DNA from: Metellina segmentata | Lineage: Eukaryota; Arthropoda; Arachnida; Araneae; Tetragnathidae | Reading direction: 5' to 3' | NCBI GenBank assembly: GCA_947359465.1 | Contig: OX375877.1 | Span: 50,180,744-50,244,743 of the forward strand | Length of the DNA stretch: 64,000 nucleotides | Shown here: positions 9,906 through 19,518 of the stretch, piece after piece | How positions within the stretch are numbered: position 1 is the stretch's first letter | How the letters are laid out: every line of letters begins with the position of its first letter | Program-made: the position numbers and the translations under genes | The notes under the pieces: model-generated | The model's input: the letters and a program-made list of their open reading frames with translations, nothing else | Databases searched by the model: none | Told to the model about the DNA's origin: nothing

Positions 9906-10239
9906 TGGTAATGGCAATTTTAGTTAGCGTCGTACTAGTGCAACACAACGGGCTATTGACGATGGTCCGGGATCAATCCCTTAAGGGAAACACCCAAGGT
10001 CAACACCTCGTAATTTTGAACCACGGTCAGATGACGAAGCAACACCTGAGCTGGCACCCCGCTCTCCCAACTTCCACACCAACCCAACGTGAGGACTTTC
10101 GGCCACGACAGACTTAAGGTGCACCAGCAGCCTCTTCACCATACATAGGCTTACAAACATCCATGCCCGGACCCGGATTTGAACCAGGAACCTTCCGATC
10201 TAGAGGCTAACACCTTAACAACTATACCGGTTGGTCGGC
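9906..10239 (-). mobile_element. Full-length main SINE upstream of the second gene copy
   Basis: Perfect TSD ATCGCGCCAGGA at 9894-9905 and 10240-10251. The paralogous place before the first gene (around 3333-3346, ATTCGTGCCAGGA) is an empty site, so this insertion postdates the gene duplication. It lies about 290 bp upstream of the ATG and could influence its transcription. Confidence 0.93.
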
Positions 10240-10249
10240 ATCGCGCCAG

Positions 10250-10395
10250 GAGAAACAATCTCACTAGTTATATCAACAGCCGTAATCAAAAGGTTAATAG
10301 AAAATATTTTTTCCTGAAGTCGTTTTTCTAATACTTGGAAATCTAAGTACATCCGACGAGCGAATGCTTTTTCTACAGTTAATTGCGTCATGGCT
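10250..10395 (-). other. Conserved block with an antisense frame upstream of the gene
   Basis: The reverse strand reads an open frame beginning MTQLTVEKAF and running through LLITAVDITSEIV. The matching block before the first gene copy (3340-3490) keeps most of the DNA, including LLITAVDIT in frame, but has an early stop and a frameshift. It may be a promoter or 5' UTR region that happens to be open, or the relic of a divergent gene. Confidence 0.25.
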
Positions 10396-10527
10396 AGAAT
10401 TGAATAAGCCCACACCCCGCTTTTAGATTTTGAAACCTCCTGAACTCACAACAAGACCTCCAAATCAGGCATACATGTTTCGAGTGGATCCTTCGACAGT
10501 GGTTAGCTCCTGTGTCCTCCTGCATAA

Positions 10528-10980
10528 ATGGATTCAACTACGCCATATTTTGAACCCGCGAGGTTTCTATTCATCGGGGAGGTGATCAATTACCTCATTC
10601 AACTCCACGGCTCAACAGCCACCGACTTAACACTTTACTATCAAACTAACATCCGCAGAATCTTCGATGATAGATACCGTTCTATTGTTTTTGACATATG
10701 GTGTAAAAGAAGCTCTGCGTGGAGAAAGCTTTTCTTGGACACGTACACCCAAACCGGCGTGAATCGAAATGACTTTAATCGTCTCATGGCTGATGTGTAC
10801 AAAAGCTATGTCCAAATGGGCGCTTGTCGACATCAGGGTTTTATCATCTATACCACCCAAATAGCGATTTGTTCTATCGTGGCCAGGCATGACTTCGGAC
10901 TCGTCCAGGCTCCCTTATTGGCACTCATTTTTATCAATACTTTAACTCAACACACAAATTCATACTTTCGAGTATTCTAG
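10528..10980 (+). CDS. Small intronless protein, paralogue 2 (unknown family)
   Basis: 150 residues, starting MDSTTPYFEPARFLFIGEV. Aligns end to end with the protein at 3658-4119 except for one three-residue gap after YVQM. Strongest shared block is around residues 111-138 (YTTQIAI, ARHDFGLVQAP, LAL). Charged and aromatic residues between the conserved words vary freely, while hydrophobic spacing is kept, which suggests a conserved helical fold with a changing surface. Start and stop positions match the paralogue, and the 5' region TCGACAGTGGTTA and TGTGTCCTC is shared. AATAAA at 11188. No membrane anchor or signal sequence is evident. I recognise no family and infer no function. Confidence 0.7.
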   Translation: MDSTTPYFEPARFLFIGEVINYLIQLHGSTATDLTLYYQTNIRRIFDDRYRSIVFDIWCKRSSAWRKLFLDTYTQTGVNRNDFNRLMADVYKSYVQMGACRHQGFIIYTTQIAICSIVARHDFGLVQAPLLALIFINTLTQHTNSYFRVF

Positions 10981-11187
10981 TTGCTAAGAGAATGTCATTG
11001 GAATGTATTTTGTGCCAACATTGTATTGAAATGTAAATGTCGTACTTGTACTATTTCTTATACCCAACCCAATTCATTATGTTGCTTGTTACTTACTTCT
11101 ACCCTATACGTAATTTTAAAGTAATTTCTAGGTTCAGTTTTTATGACTCGTGCCAAGCACTGGAATAATTTTATCTTGTTATTGTTA

Positions 11188-11193
11188 AATAAA
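11188..11193 (+). promoter_or_regulatory. Polyadenylation signal AATAAA
   Basis: In GTTAAATAAATTGTTAAAC, the same context as after paralogue 1, about 210 bp past the stop. Confidence 0.55.
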
Positions 11194-11319
11194 TTGTTAA
11201 ACATGATTTTTGCATCCGAATTACTTAATTTTTCGTCGTCTTTTGTCTGTATATGCGCAGGGTCTTCGCTTAAAAAGCGCCATAAAGCAAGAAATTTATT
11301 GAAATACTTGGGATGCCTT

Positions 11320-11790
11320 TAAACGCGCTGTGGAATACAGAAATCCTACCCTTAGGAATACAATATAATTGCGGATTGCAGTACAGTTCCTACGGATTTC
11401 AATGCATATAGAATAGTCGTAAAAACTCGTATATGCCATGTTTACTATATTTCTATTATTCTAACGTAATAACCTACCTAGTATGACTGATTTACCGGTT
11501 TCCTGGTGTGTTAGAGTACATACTTGTGACATTCTTGGCACATTCCAAAAAGTAAACAAAAGCAATAGTTACTGAATGAATCAAAATATTAATGCTTTTA
11601 TAGTTCTTTGCTTTACACATGATATGGGTAACAAATAGGGGTCCTGTATTTGTAACATTTAGCAATATTTTGTAGAGCTAAAAATTTTACTAAACGAACA
11701 ATTTTACTGAAAACAACACAAGATTTTGCCGTTATACTTTAAATATGTTACATTTTTTGCTTCCAAGAAATTCATAGTTTGACATCAAGA
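11320..11790 (+). repeat. Distal 3' flank of the second gene unit
   Basis: Matches 590-1082 and 8690-9065. Ends in TTCCAAGAAATTCATAG, the intact form of the SINE target word at 1083 and 1388. Confidence 0.65.
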
Positions 11791-11819
11791 TATTGCAAAA
11801 TGCTCTAATATATACTACT

Positions 11820-12490
11820 TAAAATTCTAAATTGTAGTTTGTTTCATGTTTAAGTAAATACATGTCGATATTGTACTGTTGCAATAATTCACATTTGTAT
11901 TGAAAATCGAAAACTGTCTGGACTGAAATTTGATTTAAGTTGGGTTCAAGCGTTTATGGTTTCCAATTTTTTGTTTTGAAACTTTTCAAATCGAATAACT
12001 CGTTTTTAACAAGTATTAAAATAAGAACTTGTAATAAATATTGTAAAATAAGATAAATAATATTGTTTCAACACAAGGCTTTTAACAGGAATGTCAAACA
12101 AACTGTTATTAATGAAAATTCCTTCACATACTTAGTACTAAATTCTACAATTGAAAATGTAATTTTCAAAGCTGTTATAAGGGACACATTATAGCCAATT
12201 AATCCACCTCAATAACTAATAGTGTATAACTATAGTTTATTTTTAAGATTTATGTAATGGAATAAGTGGTAAGTAAATTGGTAAGGATCAACAAATAAAT
12301 TTCAATTATAATTCCAATAACATTTTCTAGACTGACTTTACTGGGGCCATTTTTAATATAAAAAAATTATGTTCAACTTGATTTTGTAACATTGATTTTG
12401 AGACGTAAAATTACATCTAATATAACGAAACAGATTTCCGGTAGGCACTATAAATGACATATTTCAGTATGCCATAATTCCGATATTATA
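11820..12490. other. AT-rich stretch, nothing recognised
   Basis: Very AT-rich, no long frames, no repeats shared with the rest of the window that I could find. Confidence 0.6.
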
Positions 12491-12491
12491 G

Positions 12492-12675
12492 GTTCACGTT
12501 GGGTTGCTAGCTCAAGTGTTGCTTCGGCATCTGACCGTGGCTCAAAATTACGAGGTGTTGTCCTCGAATCTTTCCCTTAAGGGACTGATCCCGGACCGTC
12601 GTCAATAGCCCGTTGTGTTGCTCTAGTACGACGTTAACTAAAAAATTACTACTAAAAATTACCATTACGATTACG
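12492..12675 (+). mobile_element. SINE body and tail, 5'-truncated
   Basis: TCACGTTGGGTTG joined to CTAGCTCAAGTGTTGCTTC (small body deletion), then the usual body and a tail with ACTAAAAATTACCATTAC. Confidence 0.85.
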
Positions 12676-12779
12676 GAGATTATCGGTAATGCTTGATAGC
12701 CCACAGATAACATTAAGCGATAGTCATAAGTCAAGCGATGACGGTTACTGTCATTTTTATCTACGCCACTACTTTTTTT

Positions 12780-12915
12780 AGTCAATCTGTAACCCGGTTG
12801 ATAGAGTACTGCACTCGTAACGAGATAGTCGTCAGTTCAAATCCAAAGAGTGATGTACAAAAGGGGCTGGTGCACGTTAAATCCGTAGGGGCCTCAAATG
12901 TCTTCATATTCAGTT
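12780..12915 (+). mobile_element. SINE with a fourth tRNA-like head
   Basis: AACCCGGTTGATAGAGTACT (A box-like), GTCGTCAGTTCAAATCC (B box-like), then GGGGCTGGTGCACGTTAAAT and CCTCAAATGTCTTCAT, the common junction and body start. Its 3' part is cut by the next SINE. Confidence 0.6.
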
Positions 12916-12916
12916 G

Positions 12917-13256
12917 GAGCCGACCAACCGGTATAGTGGTTAAGGTGTTGGCCTCTAGATCGGAAGGTTCCTGGTTCGAATCCGGATCCGGGCATGGATG
13001 TTTGTAAGCGTAAGGTGTAGAGGCGGCTGGTGCACCTAAAATTTGTCGTGGCCGAAAGTCCTCACGTTGGATTGGTGTGGAAGTTTGGAGAGTCGGGTGC
13101 CAGCTCAGGTGTTGCTTCGTCATCAGACCGTGGTTGAAATTACGAACTGTTGTCCTCGAATCTTTCCCTTTAGGGAATGATCCCGGACCGTCAACAATAG
13201 CCCGTTGTGTTGATCTAGTACGGAATTAACTAAAATTATCGTTACCATTACCTCGA
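12917..13256 (+). mobile_element. Full-length main SINE
   Basis: Head GCCGACCAACCGGTATAGTG, B box GGTTCGAATCC, body, tail AATTATCGTTACCATTACC. The 45 bp after its tail are also found after the SINE at 9317-9425. Confidence 0.92.
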
Positions 13257-13419
13257 ATCGTTCCCTTCGTTGTTTATCACGGACCGTCACCTTAAGCTCG
13301 TCGTGTTCCATCGACTGTGATGTTAATTTAAAATACCTATACCATAACCCTTGTATTGCTCAAATACGATGTTAATAGAAATGACCTTACCTTACTCTTT
13401 GATATCCCGTTGCTCTAGT

Positions 13420-13747
13420 GCCGACAAACCGGTATAGTGGTTAGGGTGTTAGCCTCTAGATCGGAAGGTTCCTGGTTCGATCCATGTTCGGGCATGGATG
13501 TTTGTAAGCGTATGGTGAAGAGGCGGCTGGTGCACCTTAAATCTGTCGTGGTCGAAAGTTCTCAAGTTCGGTTGGTGTGGATGTTTGGAGAGTGGGGTGC
13601 CAGCTCAGGTGTTGCTTCGTCATCTGACCGTGGTTCAAAATTACGAAGTATTGTCCTCGGATCTTTCCCTTAAGGTACTGATCCCAGACCGTCGTCAATA
13701 GCCCGTTGTGTTGCTCTAGTACTACGCTAACTAAAAATTACCAATTA
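13420..13747 (+). mobile_element. Full-length main SINE inside an older SINE tail
   Basis: TSD CCCGTTGCTCTAGT at 13406-13419 and 13748-13761. That target is itself the GTTGCTCTAGT word near a SINE 3' end. Confidence 0.92.
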
Positions 13748-13874
13748 CCCGTTGCTCTAGTATAACGCGTTATTTATAAATTACTTTTACCAAAACCATG
13801 TGTCTTTAATCTTGAACCGTTGCCAATAGCCTGACGTGTTGCTCTAGTGTAACGTTAAATCACATACCTACCTG

Positions 13875-13983
13875 CGATTGGTAATAGGTACTTTTTAATT
13901 ACGTCGTACAAAAGCAACACAACGGGCTATTGACGAAGGTCCGGGATCAATTCCCTAAAGGAAAGATCCGATAACAACACCGC
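13875..13983 (-). mobile_element. 5'-truncated SINE
   Basis: Tail GATTGGTAATAGGTAC, then TTACGTCGTACAAAAGCAAC and CGGGCTATTGACGAAGG up to GATAACAACACC. No head. Confidence 0.8.
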
Positions 13984-14295
13984 AAACCGACCGGTCTGGT
14001 GGTTAAGATGTTGGCCTTTAGATCGGAAGGTTCCTGGTTCGAATTCGGATCAGTGCATGGATGTTTGTAAATGTATGGTGTAGAGGCAGCTGTTGCACCT
14101 TAAATATGTCCCGGCCGAAAGTACTTACTTTGGAGTGGTGAGGAAGTTTGGAGATTGGTGTGCAAGCTCAGGTGTTGACTCGTGATCTGACAGTAGTACA
14201 AAATTAAGTGTTTTTGTTCCCGGATCTATCCTTTTAGGGATTTATCCCGGATCGTCGTCAATAGCCCGTTGTGTTGCTCTAGTTTGACATTAAAC
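13984..14295 (+). mobile_element. Diverged full-length SINE
   Basis: Head GACCGGTCTGGTGGTTAAGA, B box GGTTCGAATTC, body with many substitutions, end GTTGCTCTAGTTTGACATTA. Older than its neighbours judging by substitutions. Confidence 0.85.
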
Positions 14296-14455
14296 ACCAT
14301 ACCGCTAGGAATACCACGTAATTTTGAACCACGGTGGTAAGCGTACCACTGGTGGTACGAGGCAACGTTTCAGGTGGTATACAAGGATGATACGAGGCAC
14401 CCAACTATTCTACGAAGTTTGTTCGATTTTTTAGTTTGTAGAAACACATTTTAGG

Positions 14456-14788
14456 TAATGGTAATGGTAATTTTAGTTAACGTCGTACTTGAGCAACACA
14501 ACGGGCTATTGACGACGATCCGGGATCATTCCCTTAAGGGAAAGATCGGAGGACAACCCCTCGTAATTTTGAACCACGGTCAGATGACGAAGCAACACCT
14601 GAGCTGGCACCCCACTCTCCAAACTTCCACGCCAACCCAACGTGAGGACTTTCGGCCACGACAGATTTAAGGTGCACCAGCCGCCTCTACACCTTACGCT
14701 TACAAACATCCATGCCCGGATCCGGATTCGAACCAGGAACCTTCCGTTCTAGAGGCTTACACCTTAACCACTATACCGGTTGGTCGGC
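14456..14788 (-). mobile_element. Full-length main SINE
   Basis: Complete from GGTTGGTCGGC at 14788 to the tail of TAATGG repeats. I could not fix a convincing TSD. Confidence 0.9.
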
Positions 14789-14789
14789 T

Positions 14790-15335
14790 GGATTGGATGA
14801 ATGGGATGATATGAAATCAATTTTGTGATTAACGTTCTTATTACTTTGTAATAAATGACGCTAACTGTAGCACATTATTTAAAGAGAAACTTCGTTGCTA
14901 TTTATCTAATTCTATTCAATGGCTATCTCGGCGAAATTAAGTTTATATCTCTCCCTGTCAAATCGATTTACGAACAATTCCTTTATCTTTATGTATGAGA
15001 AATACGCACGAATAATTCGAGATAATACGCACGAGATAATTATTTGTTTTCAGACATGTGAGTTAAAAATAAAACTGTAATTTTCAATAATCGTTTAAAT
15101 TTTTTTTCATTCAGTACGTCATTAAACATCATTAATACGAAATAAAGTGCATTAATCATAAAATATGAAGCTTTCTTAGTATTTTAATTAAAATAAAACA
15201 GGTCATTGGATATTTTTCTGACATTAGATATATGTTTCTAAAAAAATATTAGACTGGTGGTAGGACAAAAATTTGTAACAATTTTAAGTGGTACGCAGTT
15301 ACTAAAAGGTTCGGAACCCCTGCCTTAAGGGATAT
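14790..15335. other. AT-rich unique stretch
   Basis: No coding frame or known repeat. Contains a local repeat of AATACGCACGA(A/G)ATAAT around 15000-15040. Confidence 0.55.
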
Positions 15336-15560
15336 ATCCAACACCACCACGTAATCTTGAACCACAGTCAAATAACGAGTAAATACTAGAACTGACACCA
15401 CAGTCCCCAAACTTCCACACCAAGCCAACGTGAGGGCATTTCAGGCCACGACGGATTCTAAGTACACCCGCCCCTTATGTACACGATAATCTATGGCTGG
15501 ATTCGAACTCGCAACCCTCCGGTAGCTAATGCGATGCTGTTCATACCGCATCACGGAAAA
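15336..15560 (-). mobile_element. SINE: second-type head on the common body
   Basis: Minus strand reads the head seen at 4680-4800 (B box GAGTTCGAATCCAGCC), then GGGGCGGGTGTACTTAGAAT, CGTCGTGGCC, CACGTTGGCTTGGTGTGGAA and GACTGTGGTTCAAGATTACG, which is the body of the main SINE. This joins a different tRNA-like head to the same body. Confidence 0.75.
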
Positions 15561-15606
15561 AAGACAGATCGCTTATATGTTCTGGAGTCTTAATACCCAT
15601 GTATAA

Positions 15607-15936
15607 CGACCTACCGGTATAGTGGTTAAGGTGTTAGCCTCTAGATCGGAAGGTTCCTGATTCGAATCCGGGTCTGGGCATGGATGTTTGTAAGCGTATG
15701 GTATAGAGGCGGCTGGTGCACCTTAAATCTGTCGTGGCCGAAAGTCCTCACGTTGGGTTGGGGTGGAAGTTTGGAGAGTCGGGTGCAAGGTCAGGTGTTG
15801 CTTCGTCATCTGACCGTGATTCAAAATTACGAGGTGTTGTCCTCTGATCTTTCCCTCAAGGGACTGATCCAGGACCGTCGTCAATAGCCCGTTGTGGTGC
15901 TCTAGTACGACGTTATTTAAAATTACCAGTTACCTA
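15607..15936 (+). mobile_element. Full-length main SINE within segment B
   Basis: Head CGACCTACCGGTATAGTGG to tail GTACGACGTTATTTAAAATTACC. Segment A at about 4845 has no insert here. Its 3' end was later copied with adjacent DNA (next entry). Confidence 0.9.
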
Positions 15937-16202
15937 TTGAAAAGGATAAAGCCACTAGTTTAACATTGGTTATCTTGTATGTATATAATAATTATCTTAT
16001 ATCATTTATACTCATTTGATCTGTGGCTAGACAGTTGTGACTGTAAAAGTTGAGTACGACGTTATTTAAAATTACCAATTACCTATTGAAAAGGATAAAG
16101 CCACTAGTTTAACATTGGTTATCTTGTATGTATATAATAATTATCTTATATCATTTATACTCATTTGATCTGTGGCTAGACAGTTGTAATTGTAAAAGTT
16201 GA
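15905..16202. repeat. 149-bp tandem duplication
   Basis: Units start at 15905 and 16054 (GTACGACGTTATTTAAAATT) and are near identical. Each unit includes the last 30 bp of the SINE plus host DNA, so duplication followed SINE insertion. Junction lies at TTGAG. Confidence 0.92.
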
Positions 16203-17102
16203 GTTTTGCATCTAGGGATGTTGATTTCATTAACCGGCAATCATATAATGCTCTACTTATTGGAATCCGCTCATATAAATTTGATTTCGTTCAGTAGTGA
16301 CTCATTAATGATGGACCCCATAGTTACCTAGTCGACAAGATTATCTTCTAACACTGCACTTCCACTCGACATTAACTACCAAATAAACCCCACTGTTCGA
16401 CTAGCACTGACAGCACCGGATTATAGTCATTTTCAAACTGGTTTAGAAAAGGCCTCGCAAACCTGTCACTAAATACTCCAACACATCGGACAAGCTCGGA
16501 GAGTCCTTGAATTTAGAAGTTGAGTTGGCGCTTCTGATCGTTGTAGGAAGGGACATTTCATTAGTGTGCAGTACTGCTAGGTAATGGAATGTTTAACTGG
16601 ATTAGTGACACGGTGATTATGTTGGCTGCTCTCTAATTTATCTCTTCACGTCGAGACATAGTATGGCAAGTCCAATATTTCACTGCCAACCAAACTGGTG
16701 GAAAATTAGGTGACTGAGATTTGCCGCTGACGTTAAAAGTGAATTTAATTCTGAATTTCATTGTACGGTGTTATGTACTTCTTCAAAGCACAACCTGCCT
16801 ACCAATGAATTGATTTTCCACTCTAAGGCTCAGGAATGGAAGACGAGGTCCTAAAATTTAATTCATTTTACATTACAGTCCTCATCATCTAAACCAAAAG
16901 GACGTTTTCGGGATTCCGTAGTTGGCTTTGCCATTTGCGCTTCCAACCTGCAATATGTAGCCGGGAATTGCAGATTCGATTGATCTACCTGTGGGTGTAA
17001 ATTTCTTTCTTAAATCAGTAAAAGGTTTTCTTTTTTTGAGTGTTTCCGCTTATTGATGGGGCCACGGTAACGCAGTTGGAATAGTAACGAACTACCAACC
17101 GG

Positions 17103-17435
17103 TAATGGTAATGGTAATTTTAGTTAACGTCGTACTAGAGCAACACAACGGGCTATTGACGACGGTCCGGAATCAGTCCCTTGAGGGAAAGATTCGAGGA
17201 CAACACCTCGTAATTTTGAACCACGGTCAGATGACGAAGCAACACCTGAGCTGGCACCCCACTCTCCAAACTTCCACGCCAACCCAACGTGAGGACTTTC
17301 GGCCACGACAGATTTAAGGTGCACCAGCCGCCTCTACACCATACGTTTACAAACATCCATGCCTGGACCCGGATTCGAACCAGGAACCTTCCGATCTTGA
17401 GGCTAACACCTTAACCACTATACCGGTTGGTCGGC
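17103..17435 (-). mobile_element. Full-length main SINE with 14-bp TSD
   Basis: TSD GAACTACCAACCGG at 17089-17102 and 17436-17449. Empty site in segment A at about 5855-5865 (GGACTACCAACCGGAAGG). A particularly clean reference copy. Confidence 0.96.
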
Positions 17436-18079
17436 GAACTACCAACCGGAAGATTGCAAATTGCTGAGGTGTCAACCTCGTCATCTGACTGTGGTTCAAA
17501 ATGACGAGGTGTTGTCCTTGGTTCTTTCCATTCGGAGTCAATTCCATGCCGTCGTCTATAATCCAGTGGGTTGCTCCAGTTTTACTTTAATAAACTATTT
17601 ATCTAGCTTTTATATATTTATTCACAGTTCCCCGTTAACCCTGTTGGCAATATCGTGATTGGTAATTCGTAATTTGTAATTAACATCGTACTAGAGCAAC
17701 ACAGCGGGTTATTGACGACGGTCCGGGATCATTACCTTAACCCTCTGACTGCTCAATTTGTGGGCCGAAATCGCTACAAAAATCGTGTATTTTTTTTTGG
17801 AATATTAAAAATCTACATATATTGGAGAATTGAAAAATGCATTATTTTTTTCTTTCTGGAAAAGACTTTTTATATAGATTTTTATCATGAGAAACTAAAC
17901 TTTCAGAAGTTATTGTTAGCTATATGCACAGTAATTCCCGGATTTCCACGAACAGGAACTGGAGGAGGAGGACGAGGAATATTCTTCATATCAATTTTGC
18001 ACCACTGTCTAACGCTTTGCAAGTTTATTGAATCATGATCAGATTCATCGCTATCTGAAGAGCAGTCCGAAAAATTTAT

Positions 18080-18411
18080 GCCGACCAACTGGTATAGTGG
18101 TTAAGGTGTTAGCCTCTAGATCGGAAGGTTCCTGGTTCGAATCCGGGTCCGGGCATGGATGTTTGTAAGCGTATGGTGTAGAGGCGGCTAGTGCACCTTA
18201 AATCTGTCGTGGCCGAAAGTCCTCACATTGGGTTGGCGTGGAAGTTTGGAGAATGGGGTGCCGGCTCAGGTGTTGCTTCGTCATCTGACCATGGTTAAAA
18301 ATTACGAGGTGTTGTCCTCGGATCTTTCCCTTTAGGGACTGATCCCGGACCGTCGTCAATAGCCCGTTGTGTTGCTCTAGTACGACGTTAACTAAAATTA
18401 CCATTACCATA
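18080..18411 (+). mobile_element. Full-length main SINE in the piggyBac frame
   Basis: TSD CCGAAAAATTTAT at 18067-18079 and 18412-18424. Tail CCATTACCATA. Confidence 0.95.
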
Positions 18412-18478
18412 CCGAAAAATTTATATCACTATCACTATCAAAACTAAAATCACTTTCAGAATCTGATAAATCATCAGG

Positions 18479-18807
18479 TAATTGGTAATTTTTAGTTAAC
18501 GTCGTACTAGAGCAACACAACTGGCTATTGACGACGGTCCGGGATCAGTCCCTTAAGGGAAAGATCCGAGGACAGTACTTCGTAATTTAGAACCACGGTC
18601 AGATGACGAAGAAACACCTGAGCTGGCACCCCACTCTCCAAACTTCCACGCCAACCCAAAGTGAGGACTTTCGGCCACGACAGATTTAAGGTGCACCAGC
18701 CGCCTCTACACCATACGCTTACAAACATCCATGCCCGGACCCGGATTCGAACCAAGAACCTTCCGATCTAGAGGCTAACACCTTAACCACTATACCGGTT
18801 GGTCGGC
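18479..18807 (-). mobile_element. Full-length main SINE, first of a same-site pair
   Basis: TSD GATAAATCATCAGG at 18465-18478 and 18808-18821. Tail GTAATTGGTAATTTTTAG. Confidence 0.95.
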
Positions 18808-18821
18808 GATAAATCATCAGG

Positions 18822-19151
18822 TAATTGGTAATTTTTTAGTTAACGTCGTACTAGAGCAACACAACGGGCTATTGACGACGGTCCGGGATCAGTCCCTGAA
18901 GGGAAAGATCCGAGGACAACACCTCATAATTTTGAACCACGGTCAGATGACGAAGCAACACCTGAGCTGGCACCCCACTCTCCAAACTTCCACGCCAACC
19001 CAACGTGAGGACTTTCGGCCACGACAGATTTAAGGTGCACCAGCCGCCTCTACACCATACGTTTACACACATCCAAGCCCGGACCCGGATTCGAACCGGG
19101 AACCTTCCGATCTAGAGGCTAACACCTTAACCACTATACCGGTTGGTCGGC
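18822..19151 (-). mobile_element. Full-length main SINE, second of a same-site pair
   Basis: Directly follows the previous copy, same strand, sharing the middle TSD; third TSD copy at 19152-19165. Sequence differs from its neighbour at several places (for example CCTGAAGGG against CCTTAAGGG, and the CCTCATAATTTTG region). Confidence 0.95.
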
Positions 19152-19518
19152 GATAAATCATCAGGAATATATACTCTGTCAATCGCTGAACGTTTTCTAG
19201 CAGGCATTTCTGATTAGAAAAAGGCGCCAAACAAAGGCGCGAAGTTAGAGCGGTAAATACAAAGTACCATCAAATGCCGCAATTTAGTGGACGACTAGCG
19301 ACAACTGTTGACCAAAATCTAAATTTAACGTCTAACACTGTATGTAATTTATTTCATTGGTTAAACGGTGAAAAAGCGGGATGCGCTCCTCAATAAAGAT
19401 AGAAAAACACCAGCCCGCGAAAATCGCGGGATGAGCAAATTTTGCTACATTTGAGTTGCCAGTGGAAATCGCGGGATAATCAGCTAGTGGGGTAAGGGAG
19501 AGATTCGAGGACATCACC

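Larger units (their letters stand above)
17903..19207 (-). pseudogene. piggyBac transposase N-terminus, broken
   Basis: ATG at 19207. Without the SINEs the frame reads MPARKRSAIDRVYIPDDLSD, then a long Ser/Asp-rich acidic tract, then PRPPPPVPVRGNPGITVHIA before a stop. An acidic N-terminus leading to F/RGNPG is typical of piggyBac transposases. The catalytic DDD core and the C-terminal cysteine-rich domain are absent. Cut by SINEs at 18080, 18479 and 18822. Confidence 0.8.
17741..19492 (-). mobile_element. piggyBac-like transposon, deleted and invaded by SINEs
   Basis: Left end: TTAA (17737-17740) then CCCTCTGACTGCTCAATT. Right end, reversed: CCCCACTAGCTGATTATCC, followed by a TAA remnant of the target. 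TTAA target and CCCT-type termini are piggyBac hallmarks. Without the three SINEs the element is about 760 bp, far below the usual 2.4 kb, and it keeps only the transposase N-terminus. Confidence 0.88.

Noticed and set aside
3658..10980. The small paralogous proteins as Bcl-2-like apoptosis regulators
   Set aside because: Size and likely helical character would fit, but no BH1 NWGR-type or BH3 motif is visible. I have no positive evidence, so the family is left unknown.
3658..10980. The small paralogues as endogenous viral genes
   Set aside because: No neighbouring viral gene, integrase or capsid-like frame was found, and the array structure fits ordinary tandem duplication.
12917..13000. 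SINE heads as functional tRNA genes
   Set aside because: A and B boxes are present, but acceptor stems do not pair and no clean cloverleaf or 3' end processing site is seen; they always lead into SINE bodies.
17712..18038. 108-codon plus-strand frame
   Set aside because: It runs from a SINE fragment into the antisense of the piggyBac transposase N-terminus, so it is a shadow.
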